Shown here piece after piece: positions 7,357 to 15,632 of a DNA stretch of 40,263 bases (within the stretch, counting starts at the first letter, position 1; each line of letters begins with the position of its first letter). Under the pieces are notes generated by a model that searched no databases, was not told the origin of the DNA, and worked only from the letters and a program-made list of their open reading frames with translations. Location: positions 1 to 40,263 of the forward strand of contig CAZELN010000004.1 of assembly GCA_964513275.1 (NCBI GenBank). The letters are read 5' to 3'. This stretch comes from UBA12478 sp964513275 (lineage in GTDB: Bacteria > Patescibacteriota > Patescibacteriia > UBA9934 > GWF2-40-263). Made by a program: the position numbers and the translations under genes.

Positions 7357-8660
7357 TTATGGGGTAATGCGGTTGATCATGCGTGGGAATGGAATCGTTT
7401 CGCGGACGTGGTGCAGGCCGCAGGTCCAGGCGACGATGCGCTCAAGGCCGTAGCCAAATCCAGAGTGTGGCACTGAGCCGTAGCGGCGTAGATCCAGGTA
7501 CCAATCAAAGGGGCTGGGATCGAGGTTATGCTCAGCGATGCGCTTCATGAGCGTGTCATAATCGTCTTCGCGCTGTGAGCCACCGATGATCTCGCCGTAG
7601 CCTTCGGGTGCGGGCAGAGCGTTGTTGAGCACGCGCGTCTCGTCCCNNNNNNNNNNATGTAAAACGCCTTGACGATAGCCGGATACTTCTCGAGAAAAAG
7701 CGGACGGTCGTATTGTTGGGTCAAGAGTGTCTCGTCATCGGCTCCCAAGTCATCCATCTCACCAATGTCACTGCCAAGTTCGCGAAGTTTGAAGACGGCC
7801 TCCTTGTGCGTGAGATGGACGAACGGTGCCTTCACTTTTTCAAGTGGTGCCGTGTCGCGACCCAAGACTTTGAGTTCCGCCTGACAGTGCTTGAGCACGT
7901 CCTCTACAATGCGACAGACGAGTGCTTCTTGGATCGCCATGTTCCCTTGATGCTCCACAAACGCGGCTTCGGCATCCATCATCCAAAACTCGGTGAGGTG
8001 TCGGCGCGTCTTTGATTTCTCCGCGCGGAACACCGGACCAAAATCAAACGCACGCCCAAGACTCATGATGCCCGCCTCCAGATACAGCTGCCCCGACTGC
8101 GCCAAATACGCCTTGGTGGCATCGCCTTCTTCACTAAAATAATCCATCTCAAACAACTCCGTCGTTCCCTCACACGACGTCGGCGTCAAAATAGGCGTGT
8201 CGAATTTTACGAAACCGTTCTCGTGGAACCATTTAAACGTTGACGTAATAATCCGGTCGCGCACGCGCATAACCGCCCACTGACTTTCTGCGCGCAACCA
8301 CAGATGACGGTTGTCGAGCAAGAAATCCGAACCGTGTTCTTTCTTGCCGATGGGATAGCCTTCTTCCGCGATCTGGACAGGCTGAAAGAATGTACCCGTG
8401 AGTTCAAACCCACTGTGTGATCGTGGCTCGGCTTTCATCACTCCACGAACCACGACAGACGATTCAAGTCGCAAGCCGTGGAGCTGGTTCCATTGGTCCT
8501 CTGGCAGCTCGGCCTTGGAGTACACCACCTGCACCGTTCCGCTTCCATCGCGGAATTGGAGAAAGAAAATTTTTCCACTTGAGCGGAAATTGTAACACCA
8601 GCCTTTCAATTCGACCTCCTCGCCAATATGTTGGCTAATGTCTGATACGATTTTATGCAT
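7357..8660 (-). CDS. asnS: Asparaginyl-tRNA synthetase, interrupted by an assembly gap
   Basis: An OB-fold domain (VELKGWCYNFRSSGKI) precedes the class II core. FGPVFRAEKSKTRRHLTEFW is motif 2 and GFGYGLERIVAW is motif 3. It attaches Asn to tRNA-Asn. ATG 8660 was chosen over GTG 8669; GGAGG lies only 2 nt before it. Ten N at 7647-7656 separate KAFYM from DETRVLNNALPAPEGYGEII. The two sides are in different frames when the N run is counted as ten, so the true missing piece is not 10 nt. Homologues suggest roughly seven residues. The gene is probably intact in the organism. It is downstream of recO by 12 nt and 2 nt upstream of aspS. Confidence 0.92.
7647..7656. other. Assembly gap (10 N) in asnS
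   Basis: Ten N of arbitrary length; the frames on the two sides do not match. Confidence 0.98.
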
Positions 8661-8672
8661 AGCCTCCACAGC

Positions 8673-9449
8673 TTAGCATACGGCGCATGCCGCCCTCAAT
8701 GAGCTGGCTGGAATGACGGGAAAGTGGGAAATCATAAGGGATTCAATAGCTTCGTGATAGCCGGCGAGATCTTCCGCTCTCAGATGTGGTCGCAGGTGCG
8801 AGGCAAATTCTTCCTCAAGTCCGAAGCGAACTAACTTGAGCGCCCCATCCTTCATGGGTCGCGCCGCAAACCACGTCTCTTGGTCGACGCGAGTACAATT
8901 CGTACACACGACTCCACCCTTGAGCCCATGCCATTGATAAGCGCTGGGAGCAATCACCTGCCGACATCCAAGACAATGACTGAGCTCGGGACGATACCCC
9001 ACAAGCGTCAGTAATTTGAGTGAGAATGCGCCGAGCAAAAATCCCGCGCGTTCATGTGAGATCGAAATCTCATTATTGAGAAAATGCAGCCAGCTCAAAA
9101 GAAGATCATAAATGTGCGGATCGGTTTGGTCTGCGCGCGTGCCGATGTCGACCAAGTATAAACCGTTTTGGGCGAGTACCAACCGTGGAAGATCGGTATA
9201 AATGCGATGATAACTTTGACGTCGCTCCACACCTGCCACTGTCTGATACGCACGACCATGCACAAGCAGAAGATCGACCACGGCAGTCATCTCCAAGTGT
9301 GGAGTGAGTTTTGCAAGCGGTTTGTGTCCTCCACGAGCGAGAAACTCGACCTTGCCTTTGTCTGGCGTATACACGCAATACCACCGATCGACTTCTTTAT
9401 GGTCACGTCTTGAAAGCACAATGCCTGTTGTTTGATAGAGGAGAGACAT
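8673..9449 (-). CDS. recO: DNA repair protein RecO
   Basis: The protein has 258 residues from ATG 9449, 2 nt after the preceding stop; a start at 9467 would overlap that gene. The N-terminal OB-fold begins YQTTGIVLSRRDHKEVDRWYCVYTPDKGKVEFLARG in type, of which TTGIVLSRRDHKEVDRW is the diagnostic part. The helical C-terminal domain carries the zinc site CLGC and CTNC around residues 165-190. RecO works with RecR to load RecA onto SSB-coated single strands in gap repair. The last residues after SHFPVIPASSL are low in similarity. It lies in a run with the membrane hydroxylase-like gene upstream and asnS downstream. Confidence 0.92.
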   Translation of the reverse strand: MSLLYQTTGIVLSRRDHKEVDRWYCVYTPDKGKVEFLARGGHKPLAKLTPHLEMTAVVDLLLVHGRAYQTVAGVERRQSYHRIYTDLPRLVLAQNGLYLVDIGTRADQTDPHIYDLLLSWLHFLNNEISISHERAGFLLGAFSLKLLTLVGYRPELSHCLGCRQVIAPSAYQWHGLKGGVVCTNCTRVDQETWFAARPMKDGALKLVRFGLEEEFASHLRPHLRAEDLAGYHEAIESLMISHFPVIPASSLRAACAVC

Positions 9450-9451
9450 AG

Positions 9452-10240
9452 TTAGCGGCGAAGCCAAAGCTTGAACGGCCGAACCAACGTCGTCGCATAC
9501 GATGCATCGGAAGCAAGTGCCGACGTTCCGGTGGAAGGAAACTCATCATGGCCAGGTGCGTAGTAGGTGCCAAACAGGATATCGATCACCGGGAAAAATT
9601 GCGCAAAATTTTTGTTTTGATGTTTGGCTTCGATCGAATGATGAATACGATGAAGTTGAGGACCACACACAAGAGGCGTCAGCGGTCCCAGACGCAACCG
9701 TACATTCGTGTGTGTGAAGTACAGCCACGACGTCATAATGAGCATCGACCACGCGAGCATCTGCCCACTGACGCCAACAAAAAACTGAGCCGGCAAAACA
9801 ATGAGAAAAACCTGAATGGGATATTCGAGCCAATACGTACGCATGCTTGTTGTCACGTTGAGTTGTGCGTCGGAATGATGGAGCTCGTGCACAGGCCAGA
9901 GCCACGCCCACGCATGTTGGGCCCGGTGATACCAATAGAACAGAAGGTCGGAAAGAAACAGTCCAACAAGCAGAACCAATACCATTCCCCATCCTGAGAC
10001 AGAAAGAAGTCGAGGCTGAACGTCGAAGAAACGCGCTAACAGGGCTACGCCAGCTGTTCCAAGAAGAAAAAATAGGCTGATATATCCAAAATTCCGAAGC
10101 CTCCCGACGATCGTCTGTCCCCGTTGTGCTGGAGCGATGATCTCTACATGTGAGAAAACAACGATCAGTAAAACGATAAGAGCGATGCGAAGGACATCGC
10201 TCTTGATGAGCAAAAAAACGTGTTCAACCCAGACACTCAT
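9452..10240 (-). CDS. Fatty acid hydroxylase / sterol desaturase-like membrane protein
   Basis: The protein has 262 residues with several hydrophobic segments. The histidine clusters that bind the di-iron centre of this superfamily are visible in order: FYWYHRAQH near residue 103, VHELHHS near 117, and HRIHHS near 197. NVTTSMRTYWLEYP between them is typical. Members hydroxylate or desaturate lipid chains in the membrane using oxygen and electrons from a partner. The substrate cannot be read from sequence. An oxygen-dependent enzyme in a streamlined, probably fermentative host is notable. It precedes recO by 2 nt and follows the DUF5671 gene by 9 nt. Confidence 0.85.
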   Translation of the reverse strand: MSVWVEHVFLLIKSDVLRIALIVLLIVVFSHVEIIAPAQRGQTIVGRLRNFGYISLFFLLGTAGVALLARFFDVQPRLLSVSGWGMVLVLLVGLFLSDLLFYWYHRAQHAWAWLWPVHELHHSDAQLNVTTSMRTYWLEYPIQVFLIVLPAQFFVGVSGQMLAWSMLIMTSWLYFTHTNVRLRLGPLTPLVCGPQLHRIHHSIEAKHQNKNFAQFFPVIDILFGTYYAPGHDEFPSTGTSALASDASYATTLVRPFKLWLRR

Positions 10241-10249
10241 GTACTCGTA

Positions 10250-11215
10250 CTAGTACACGTACCCGTCCTTGAGCCGGTCTGGATCAATCGTTCGGTCAAA
10301 ACACACACGGCCTTCTGCATGCGACCAAACGTCGAAGTCTCCTCCCATACTCCCAACTGGATACACCTCAATCCTGGTATACACATTCTGATCGAAACCA
10401 TCTCCATCTAATTCCGTTGCAAATGTCGCACACAACTGGAAGGTCAACTCTCCGGTCACCGCATATTCATAGGCTTCCCCGCTCTCCGGATCCGTTGGGT
10501 TGCGATAACCAATAATGTCGTCCTCAAGCGCGGCAAGCGTCTCGGGAAGCGCTTCCTTGTCGCGCCAATAGTCGATGAGGCTGGATTGGATCGTCTGCAA
10601 ATCGGAGACACGATTCTGATCTAAGCGCGCGTCGCGTTGCTTGGCTGGACTTCCCACGACGAACATACTGGCGATGATCGCCGCAACAATGACAACCGAA
10701 CTTCCCACAGCCGCCCACATGGTCATCTTCGTCGACGTACGAGGATCACGTTTGAGCTCCCAGAGGTAATACCAAAATACCGCCGCCGCGACGAGCAGCA
10801 CAGCAAGAACTTTCAAACCAAATCGAACCGTGATCTCACCGTCGAGATACGTGTTGATGAGCGTAATGAGGTCAATGATGATCGCGAGAGCGGAGATGAA
10901 GAGCATGAGGTGCAAGAGCCACTTGCGGATCCAAATGTTCTGTTTTCCTTCATCGGCTCGCAAGTCTTTCCCGATGAAGATCGACATGAAAATGACGACT
11001 GGCCAAGAAACGACTAGCGCTGAAATCGCGCCACGAATTGCTTGAAGGGCACCGTCGCGCCACCAGTAGTCCAGTTGGTCGGGAAACTGGATGTTGATGT
11101 ATTGAAAGAGCAGGGTCAAAAAACTCACCACCCCCACGATAAACATGGCGATGAGGAGGAGATACGAAAAGACGTCCCGAGCTGTGCTTTTCGAGGAGTG
11201 AGGTTGATTTGTCAT
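10250..11215 (-). CDS. DUF5671 membrane protein with pilin-like C-terminal domain
   Basis: The protein has 321 residues. The first 150 hold four hydrophobic segments and match the DUF5671 pattern common in Patescibacteria (ARDVFSYLLLIAMFIVGVVS; LTLLFQYINIQFPD). A further membrane segment lies near residues 170-190. The tail after it (ARLDQNRVSDLQTIQSSLI, LPETLAALEDD, NPTDPESGEAYEY, FQLCATFAT) resembles the soluble part of type IV pilin/pseudopilin-like proteins and is predicted outside the membrane. Function is unknown. The transcript is probably leaderless because TATACT ends 8 nt before ATG 11215. It is first in the run leading to recO, asnS and aspS. Confidence 0.75.
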   Translation of the reverse strand: MTNQPHSSKSTARDVFSYLLLIAMFIVGVVSFLTLLFQYINIQFPDQLDYWWRDGALQAIRGAISALVVSWPVVIFMSIFIGKDLRADEGKQNIWIRKWLLHLMLFISALAIIIDLITLINTYLDGEITVRFGLKVLAVLLVAAAVFWYYLWELKRDPRTSTKMTMWAAVGSSVVIVAAIIASMFVVGSPAKQRDARLDQNRVSDLQTIQSSLIDYWRDKEALPETLAALEDDIIGYRNPTDPESGEAYEYAVTGELTFQLCATFATELDGDGFDQNVYTRIEVYPVGSMGGDFDVWSHAEGRVCFDRTIDPDRLKDGYVY

Positions 11216-11231
11216 ATAGGTTTAGTATAGC
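11204..11231. promoter_or_regulatory. Overlapping divergent promoters
   Basis: On the plus strand TTGATT (11204-11209), 16 bp and TATAGC (11226-11231) serve the gene at 11263. On the minus strand TATACT (11229-11224) serves the DUF5671 gene. The two -10 boxes share four base pairs, so the two polymerases would exclude each other. Confidence 0.5.
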
Positions 11232-11262
11232 CTATGGTCGTCTCTTCATCCACGGAGGATCT

Positions 11263-11574
11263 ATGGATCACGAACGTTGGGAAGGATCGGCCGCATTTTC
11301 CTACGACCAGAACAAGACGACAGGAATTCTCACCATTCAACGCATCCAGAGCGTTCGCAACCTCGTTACGATCGAAGGACTAGGCCAGGGCAAGGTCACA
11401 TTCGATAGAGATGGAATGTTTCAAGGATGTTGGGCCATGGGGAACCAGATTTTCGACGTGGTCGGAAGCGCACAAGGAGATCAACGGCACTGGGAGGGAC
11501 ACTTCGAGATCCGCACCATAGATGGAAACATCGTCGTGACCGGTTCCTTCCAAGCAAAGAAAACCCACGACTAA
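11263..11574 (+). CDS. Hypothetical small beta-rich protein
   Basis: The protein has 103 residues from ATG 11263, which has GGAGG 5 nt upstream. No signal peptide or membrane segment is visible. Alternating patterns such as KTTGILTIQRIQSVRNLVTIEG and GKVTFDRDGMFQG suggest an all-beta, lipocalin- or avidin-like sheet; this is an inference from strand pattern only. It stands alone between a divergent promoter and its own terminator at 11611-11648, so it is a single-gene unit. I do not recognise the family. Confidence 0.6.
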   Translation: MDHERWEGSAAFSYDQNKTTGILTIQRIQSVRNLVTIEGLGQGKVTFDRDGMFQGCWAMGNQIFDVVGSAQGDQRHWEGHFEIRTIDGNIVVTGSFQAKKTHD

Positions 11575-11610
11575 GTACAAGAACAACACGAGAGCCGTAC
11601 GGGCTCCCTG

Positions 11611-11648
11611 CCCTCCGTAGCTCAGAGTGAAGGAGGGTTTTACTTTTT
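11611..11648 (+). terminator. Terminator of the small beta-rich gene
   Basis: CCCTCC (11611-11616) and GGAGGG (11632-11637) enclose a 15-nt loop and are followed by TTTTACTTTTT. A small hairpin GAGCC/GGCTC at 11592-11606 precedes it. Confidence 0.7.
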
Positions 11649-12369
11649 ATGCGAAAAAGGCAAAGCGAAATCCGATCAATAACAAAAAGACGGCCACGGT
11701 GACACGAAAGGCGTTTTGAGGAATGTGGTCGACGATTCTCTTGGCCACATACGCACCAAGAAAGGATGTTGGTATGAAGACAAGAAGCCCCCAAAGAAAA
11801 AAAGGGTCAAGTCGCACGCCATCCTGCATGTACGCGAAGAGTCTCGTACTGTCGACTACGAATCCGATCACTCCAGCTGTAGCAAGAAAAACGGTTTTCT
11901 TGAGGTCAAACGCACTGAGGAACGCGGCACGGATTGCGCCTCCCACACCAAAAATACCCGCAAAGAATCCAGACAGTCCTCCACCAATGATCGCGGTGAG
12001 AAGATTTTTTGTCGAAAGTTTGAAGTGTGTATGGGTGAAGAGAAACAAAGCGTAGACCATGAGAAAGAGACCTAGCGTAAACGAGAGCGTTGACGACGAA
12101 ATCTCAAACACCAGCCTGGCGCCTAGATAGGAAAAAAGGACTCCCGGAAGGCCAAACAACCAAATGAGTCGCCAATCAATTCCCTCACGGAAAAACACGA
12201 CCTTCCACACACTCCCGAACCAATGAATGATCCCCACAAGCAGGAGCGCTTGAGGGAGCGGCAAGAACAATGCCAGAACCGGCAACATGACGGTCGAGAT
12301 GCCAAAGCCCGTCACCGTCCCAACGATGGCGGCAACAAAGGTAAGAAACGTGATGAGAAAAAGTTCCAT
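11647..12369 (-). CDS. TSUP family (TauE/SafE) membrane protein
   Basis: The protein has 240 residues with about eight hydrophobic segments in two similar halves. Diagnostic motifs are GTVTGFGISTVMLPVLAL in the first half and GGGLSGFFAGIFGVGGAI at the start of the second. TSUP proteins export or import sulfite, sulfoacetate, sulfolactate or other small organic anions; the substrate here is unknown. It lies 19 nt downstream of the VKOR-family gene on the same strand. That gene deals with disulfide chemistry, so a link to sulfur metabolism is possible but speculative. Confidence 0.88.
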   Translation of the reverse strand: MELFLITFLTFVAAIVGTVTGFGISTVMLPVLALFLPLPQALLLVGIIHWFGSVWKVVFFREGIDWRLIWLFGLPGVLFSYLGARLVFEISSSTLSFTLGLFLMVYALFLFTHTHFKLSTKNLLTAIIGGGLSGFFAGIFGVGGAIRAAFLSAFDLKKTVFLATAGVIGFVVDSTRLFAYMQDGVRLDPFFLWGLLVFIPTSFLGAYVAKRIVDHIPQNAFRVTVAVFLLLIGFRFAFFA

Positions 12370-12388
12370 AGACGCGAGCTATTCTTAT

Positions 12389-12793
12389 CTACCCTCTCAG
12401 GACAAAAATAACGATAAGCAGGATGAGAAAATTAATGGCTGAGAGGACGCACCAGGTACAAAACGCTCGCAAGACAAACGCTTGGACATAGGTAAAATAG
12501 ATCGAAAAGAGCGAACCTAATAGGACAACCACCGTCGTAGGCCAAAACGGAATCGTCCCCTGAATGAACAAGAAAAGACTCACGATGATGATGGTGTACA
12601 TCGCCAAACCCGCGTAAGCATTTGGAAATCCAAACAATTGGCTCTGCGGACTCTGCTGAACTTTTGCACACCACTCTGGTGGAAAAAACAAACACTTCAC
12701 CGGCGTTTTTGTAAAGGCATGATAGGACAGATACATTGTGTCGATAAGCCCAATCCCCGCGACGACGAAGATGAGTGTCTGATATAGGGGCAT
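12389..12793 (-). CDS. Vitamin K epoxide reductase (VKOR) family protein
   Basis: The protein has 134 residues from ATG 12793. That start is chosen because TAGAAT ends 8 nt upstream and the family begins at this helix. Four membrane segments are visible. The active-site CTWC lies at the start of the last helix. The loop cysteine pair sits in KCLFFPPEWCAKV, and GFPNAYAGLAMY matches the usual GxPNAxxGL. Bacterial VKOR reoxidises DsbA-like proteins by passing electrons to quinone, so secreted proteins can form disulfides. No DsbA-like partner is fused or adjacent here. TSUP lies downstream. Confidence 0.9.
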   Translation of the reverse strand: MPLYQTLIFVVAGIGLIDTMYLSYHAFTKTPVKCLFFPPEWCAKVQQSPQSQLFGFPNAYAGLAMYTIIIVSLFLFIQGTIPFWPTTVVVLLGSLFSIYFTYVQAFVLRAFCTWCVLSAINFLILLIVIFVLRG

Positions 12794-12801
12794 ACGTTGA
12801 C

Positions 12802-12807
12802 ATTCTA
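12802..12807 (-). promoter_or_regulatory. -10 box of the VKOR gene
   Basis: TAGAAT on the minus strand ends 8 nt before ATG 12793, implying a leaderless transcript. Confidence 0.5.
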
Positions 12808-12855
12808 CGCAAAATTTTTTATGGTGGCGAGCCGGTTCACTTAAACGGAGCAGAC

Positions 12856-13443
12856 ATGATCTCTCACCCATACCCGTTCAAGTTCGTGGTGATTGAAGGC
12901 ATAGACGGCGTGGGGAAAACCACGCTAACCAAACTTCTTGTCGAACGGCTCAACGAACGGTCGCGCGCCGTGCGTTTTGAAGACGTCCCATTCCAGAACC
13001 CGACGTCCACACTCAAACGCGGGATCGAAGACGGCGACCAGGAGATAAGCTTCTTCACCTACGTCCTCTCGGCTCTGCACAAGGATCGCCATCTGCGCCA
13101 ACTGCTGCAAACGCAACACGTCATCGCCGACCGTTGGTTCCCTTCGGTCCTCGCCCACCATGAGGCTCGGGGAGTGGATACGCAGGTACTCAACCTCGAC
13201 CGCCTCCCTCTGATCGCGCCTGACCATCTCTTTCTGCTCACTGCGCAGGAGTCCGTCCGGCGCGCTCGGCTGGAAGCGCGTGGCATCCTCGACGAAAAAG
13301 ATCGACGCGTGAGAGAACCCGGAAGCGAGCTTGCGCGCATCGAGACTGTGTTCAAGCGGGTCATCCCTACGCAGGTCGACACCACGTTGCTCTCCGCCGA
13401 CACACTGCTCACGCACATACTCGCACACATGCACTTCAACTAG
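12856..13443 (+). CDS. tmk: Thymidylate kinase-like P-loop kinase
   Basis: The protein has 195 residues from ATG 12856, which has CGGAG 5 nt upstream. The Walker A loop is EGIDGVGKTT. The dTMP kinase DRW motif is at IADRWFPSVLAH, where canonical enzymes have DRY/DRW. Other landmarks are DVPFQNPTSTLKRGIEDG in the substrate region and LTAQESVRRARLEARGILD as a lid region. It would phosphorylate dTMP to dTDP with ATP. The lid lacks the usual Arg-rich pattern, so a related nucleoside monophosphate kinase is possible. It is GC-richer than its minus-strand neighbours, stands alone, and ends in its own terminator. Confidence 0.8.
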   Translation: MISHPYPFKFVVIEGIDGVGKTTLTKLLVERLNERSRAVRFEDVPFQNPTSTLKRGIEDGDQEISFFTYVLSALHKDRHLRQLLQTQHVIADRWFPSVLAHHEARGVDTQVLNLDRLPLIAPDHLFLLTAQESVRRARLEARGILDEKDRRVREPGSELARIETVFKRVIPTQVDTTLLSADTLLTHILAHMHFN

Positions 13444-13445
13444 AC

Positions 13446-13471
13446 GGCTCGCCTTTCTCGGCGAGTTTTTT
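13446..13471 (+). terminator. Terminator of the dTMP kinase-like gene
   Basis: CTCGCC (13448-13453) and GGCGAG (13460-13465) with six T. Confidence 0.85.
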
Positions 13472-13518
13472 CTTTGACAGAACCTCCAAATACCTCCACA
13501 GTAAGCATAGGAGGATCC

Positions 13519-14559
13519 ATGACGCTCTTCGATAACGAACGCTATGTGCGAGCGCAGGTCGAAGAGATCCTGCGCCGACTCACCCTCTCCCCCGCAGAGG
13601 AAACGACGTACATCGAATTCGGTGGCAAGCCGATGGACGATCATCACGCGGCTCGTGTTCTGCCAGGATACGATCCAAACGTGAAACTTCAACTCCTGCG
13701 GGAGTTGCAGGAACACTTCCAGATCGTGGTCGTGGTGAGCGCGCGGGATCTCTTGCGTCCTCGCCTGCGCGGCGATACCCAACTCTTCTACGATCGCGAG
13801 ACGATTCGTCTCATCGCTGCCTTGCGTGACGTGGGTGTGCGCGTGGATCATGGGGTCGTTTCGATGGTGCGAGCGGATCTGTCTGCGCCGGATCGGCGAC
13901 GACTTCAGATGTTCGTCCGTCACGCCTCTCGCGAGCTTGGACTCACGTTCGTGGAGCACCCGTTCCTGCCTGGATACCCAAACGTGGAGATCCTCTCGCA
14001 GGAACACCTCTTCATTGCGACTCCAAGACTCCCGATACAGGGACGTCATGTCCTGGTGTTCAGCCCGGGCGGCGGAAGTGGAAAATTCGGTGTCATCCTT
14101 TCCCAGCTCTGGCATGACTTCGTGCATGGACGCCATAGTACCTATCTCAAATTCGAGACCTTCCCAGTCTTCGACCTCTCCCACGACCATCCCGTCAACA
14201 CGGCGTTCATCGCCGCGACCGCGGATTTGGGCAACGAGATCCGACTCGAAGGCAACGGCCGCACGACCTACGACAAGGATGAGGAGAACTTCGTCCTGCT
14301 CAAGCAACTGGTCGCACAACACGGCCCAAACCTCACAGGCAATCCCATGTCCGATTACCAGTTCCCCTCGGACATGGGCGTAAACCGACTTCGAGCAGGG
14401 ATGCTTGATGACGCGGGGATCCGGCGCGCGGCGGAAACGGAAATCGCGCGACGCATTGCGCGATACAAGGATGAAATCCAACGCCACATCGAGGTGCCTG
14501 AAACGCTTGTGCACCTTAGCCAGTTCCTTCCCATCGAACTTCAACGACTCATTTCCTAA
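13519..14559 (+). CDS. DUF1846 family protein
   Basis: The protein has 346 residues from ATG 13519; AGGAGG lies 4 nt upstream. It matches DUF1846 (PF08903) by the start LFDNERYVRAQVEEILRR, then YIEFGGKPMDDHHAARVLPG, then FSPGGGSGKFGVILSQL (a glycine-rich P-loop-like turn), KFETFPVFDLSHDHPVN and SDMGVNRLRAGM. It is shorter than Firmicute members (about 490), which carry an extra C-terminal domain. Structures in this family suggest nucleotide binding; the reaction is unknown. It is GC-rich and lies between the kinase-like gene and a MazG gene with its own terminators, in a block enriched for nucleotide metabolism. Confidence 0.88.
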   Translation: MTLFDNERYVRAQVEEILRRLTLSPAEETTYIEFGGKPMDDHHAARVLPGYDPNVKLQLLRELQEHFQIVVVVSARDLLRPRLRGDTQLFYDRETIRLIAALRDVGVRVDHGVVSMVRADLSAPDRRRLQMFVRHASRELGLTFVEHPFLPGYPNVEILSQEHLFIATPRLPIQGRHVLVFSPGGGSGKFGVILSQLWHDFVHGRHSTYLKFETFPVFDLSHDHPVNTAFIAATADLGNEIRLEGNGRTTYDKDEENFVLLKQLVAQHGPNLTGNPMSDYQFPSDMGVNRLRAGMLDDAGIRRAAETEIARRIARYKDEIQRHIEVPETLVHLSQFLPIELQRLIS

Positions 14560-14565
14560 ATTCGA

Positions 14566-14590
14566 CGGACGGGTACTCCTGTCCGCTTTT
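14566..14590 (+). terminator. Terminator of the DUF1846 gene
   Basis: CGGACGGG (14566-14573), loop TACT and CCTGTCCG (14578-14585) form 8 bp with one G.T pair, followed by CTTTT. Confidence 0.75.
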
Positions 14591-14924
14591 ATGTCTGTGC
14601 TTGTTCCGCTAAATAGCGGCGCCCTTTCTCAAGAGACTTTTTTTCTAAAACAGAAAGTAAATCAATCTCAAAATGATCCGCCAGCAAAAGAAGGATATTG
14701 AAGACATCAGCTAGTTCAGAAGCAAGCTGTTCCTGAGCCTGCGTTGGTGGAAGTTTCTTTTCACTACGACATTGTTCATCGCACACCAAAAGCGCCTCCG
14801 CGAACTCGCCCGTTTCCTCCATGAGCTTGAGTAGCAAGACTCCGCGCGAAAATGTCACACCATGCTTCTTCGCATAGCGCTCAGCGTTGGCTTTCACGAG
14901 CCGTTGGATTTCAGAAAATTCCAT
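14589..14924 (-). CDS. MazG-type nucleotide pyrophosphohydrolase
   Basis: The protein has 111 residues, single-domain MazG size. The metal-binding helices are visible as KLMEETGEFAEALL and ELADVFNILLLLADHFEIDL. The family cleaves (d)NTPs to monophosphates and pyrophosphate to clear unwanted or damaged nucleotides. It is the second of three MazG-like genes in the window and lies upstream of no obvious partner. The start ATG 14924 has no clear Shine-Dalgarno site. Its stop lies at the edge of the convergent DUF1846 terminator. Confidence 0.85.
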   Translation of the reverse strand: MEFSEIQRLVKANAERYAKKHGVTFSRGVLLLKLMEETGEFAEALLVCDEQCRSEKKLPPTQAQEQLASELADVFNILLLLADHFEIDLLSVLEKKSLEKGRRYLAEQAQT

Positions 14925-14951
14925 AGGGAAATTGGTTACGAAAAAATAGTA

Positions 14952-15599
14952 TCACACGCGAAGATAGGTGAAGAGTTCTTCAACCAGGCTCGGATCGCGG
15001 TCGGTCATATTGGTGCCGTGCCCCAAGCCGTGGCGCTCAATGAGAATCGTTGATGGATTGAGGTGATGGAGTTCATGCACAGAGTCCCAAGACGGTCGGT
15101 CATCGTCATCACTGGCAACAAGCACAACCTTCTGACTGGGCGCGAGCGACTGGATGGCATCGTCGGTTTTTACTCCGCGATAATCAAGACCTGGTGAGAG
15201 GGCAATCGCCAGCGGGATCTCGTGATGCTCGGCAAGTGCTCGGATCGCAAGGTTCGCACCAATCGAAGCACCGATGAAGATTGTGTGTGCTTCGTCGAAT
15301 CCTTGTTCACGTGCCCATGCAAACACTGCCTCCAGGTCGAGACGTTTCGCCTGCTGCTGCTCGGGTGTAAACGTCTTGTAGTCGAGCGTGCCGCCCATCG
15401 TGCTCCCGCCGTGTCCGCGCTGGTCAAACGCCAGCGACGCATATCCGTGCTCGAGTAACTTCTGCGCAATCGCATCCCAGCTCTCCTTTGTTGCCGGCAT
15501 CATGTGCAACAAGATGGCGATCTTTTCTTGATTGGTGTGGCGATAGGTACCGACAAGCTTGATCCCGTCCTGGGTCAGGAGATGAATAGATTCTGTCAT
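14952..15599 (-). CDS. Alpha/beta hydrolase (serine hydrolase)
   Basis: The protein has 215 residues. The family core is visible: an oxyanion region LLHMMPATKESW, then FDQRGHGGS, then the nucleophile elbow GASIGAN (Ser), an Asp in VASDDDDRPSW, and His in RHGLGHGTNM. No signal peptide is visible, so it should be cytoplasmic. The substrate (ester, acyl or peptide) is unknown. The transcript is probably leaderless: extended -10 TGC-TAGAAT ends 8 nt before ATG 15599. It is divergent from the purine nucleoside phosphorylase gene across a region with a 17-bp inverted repeat. Confidence 0.87.
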   Translation of the reverse strand: MTESIHLLTQDGIKLVGTYRHTNQEKIAILLHMMPATKESWDAIAQKLLEHGYASLAFDQRGHGGSTMGGTLDYKTFTPEQQQAKRLDLEAVFAWAREQGFDEAHTIFIGASIGANLAIRALAEHHEIPLAIALSPGLDYRGVKTDDAIQSLAPSQKVVLVASDDDDRPSWDSVHELHHLNPSTILIERHGLGHGTNMTDRDPSLVEELFTYLRV

Positions 15600-15607
15600 A
15601 TACGTTC

Positions 15608-15616
15608 ATTCTAGCA
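15608..15616 (-). promoter_or_regulatory. Extended -10 promoter of the alpha/beta hydrolase
   Basis: TGC-TAGAAT on the minus strand ends 8 nt before ATG 15599. Confidence 0.55.
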
Positions 15617-15632
15617 AATCCTTGTCTGTTAT

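Noticed and set aside
11611..11637. tRNA-like start CCTCCGTAGCTCAG inside a hairpin
   Set aside because: No D stem partner, anticodon arm or T arm follows; it works as a terminator stem.
12925..14544. 539-codon open frame antisense to the kinase-like and DUF1846 genes
   Set aside because: It mirrors two well-supported genes, shows no domain, and long antisense frames are expected in GC-rich coding DNA.
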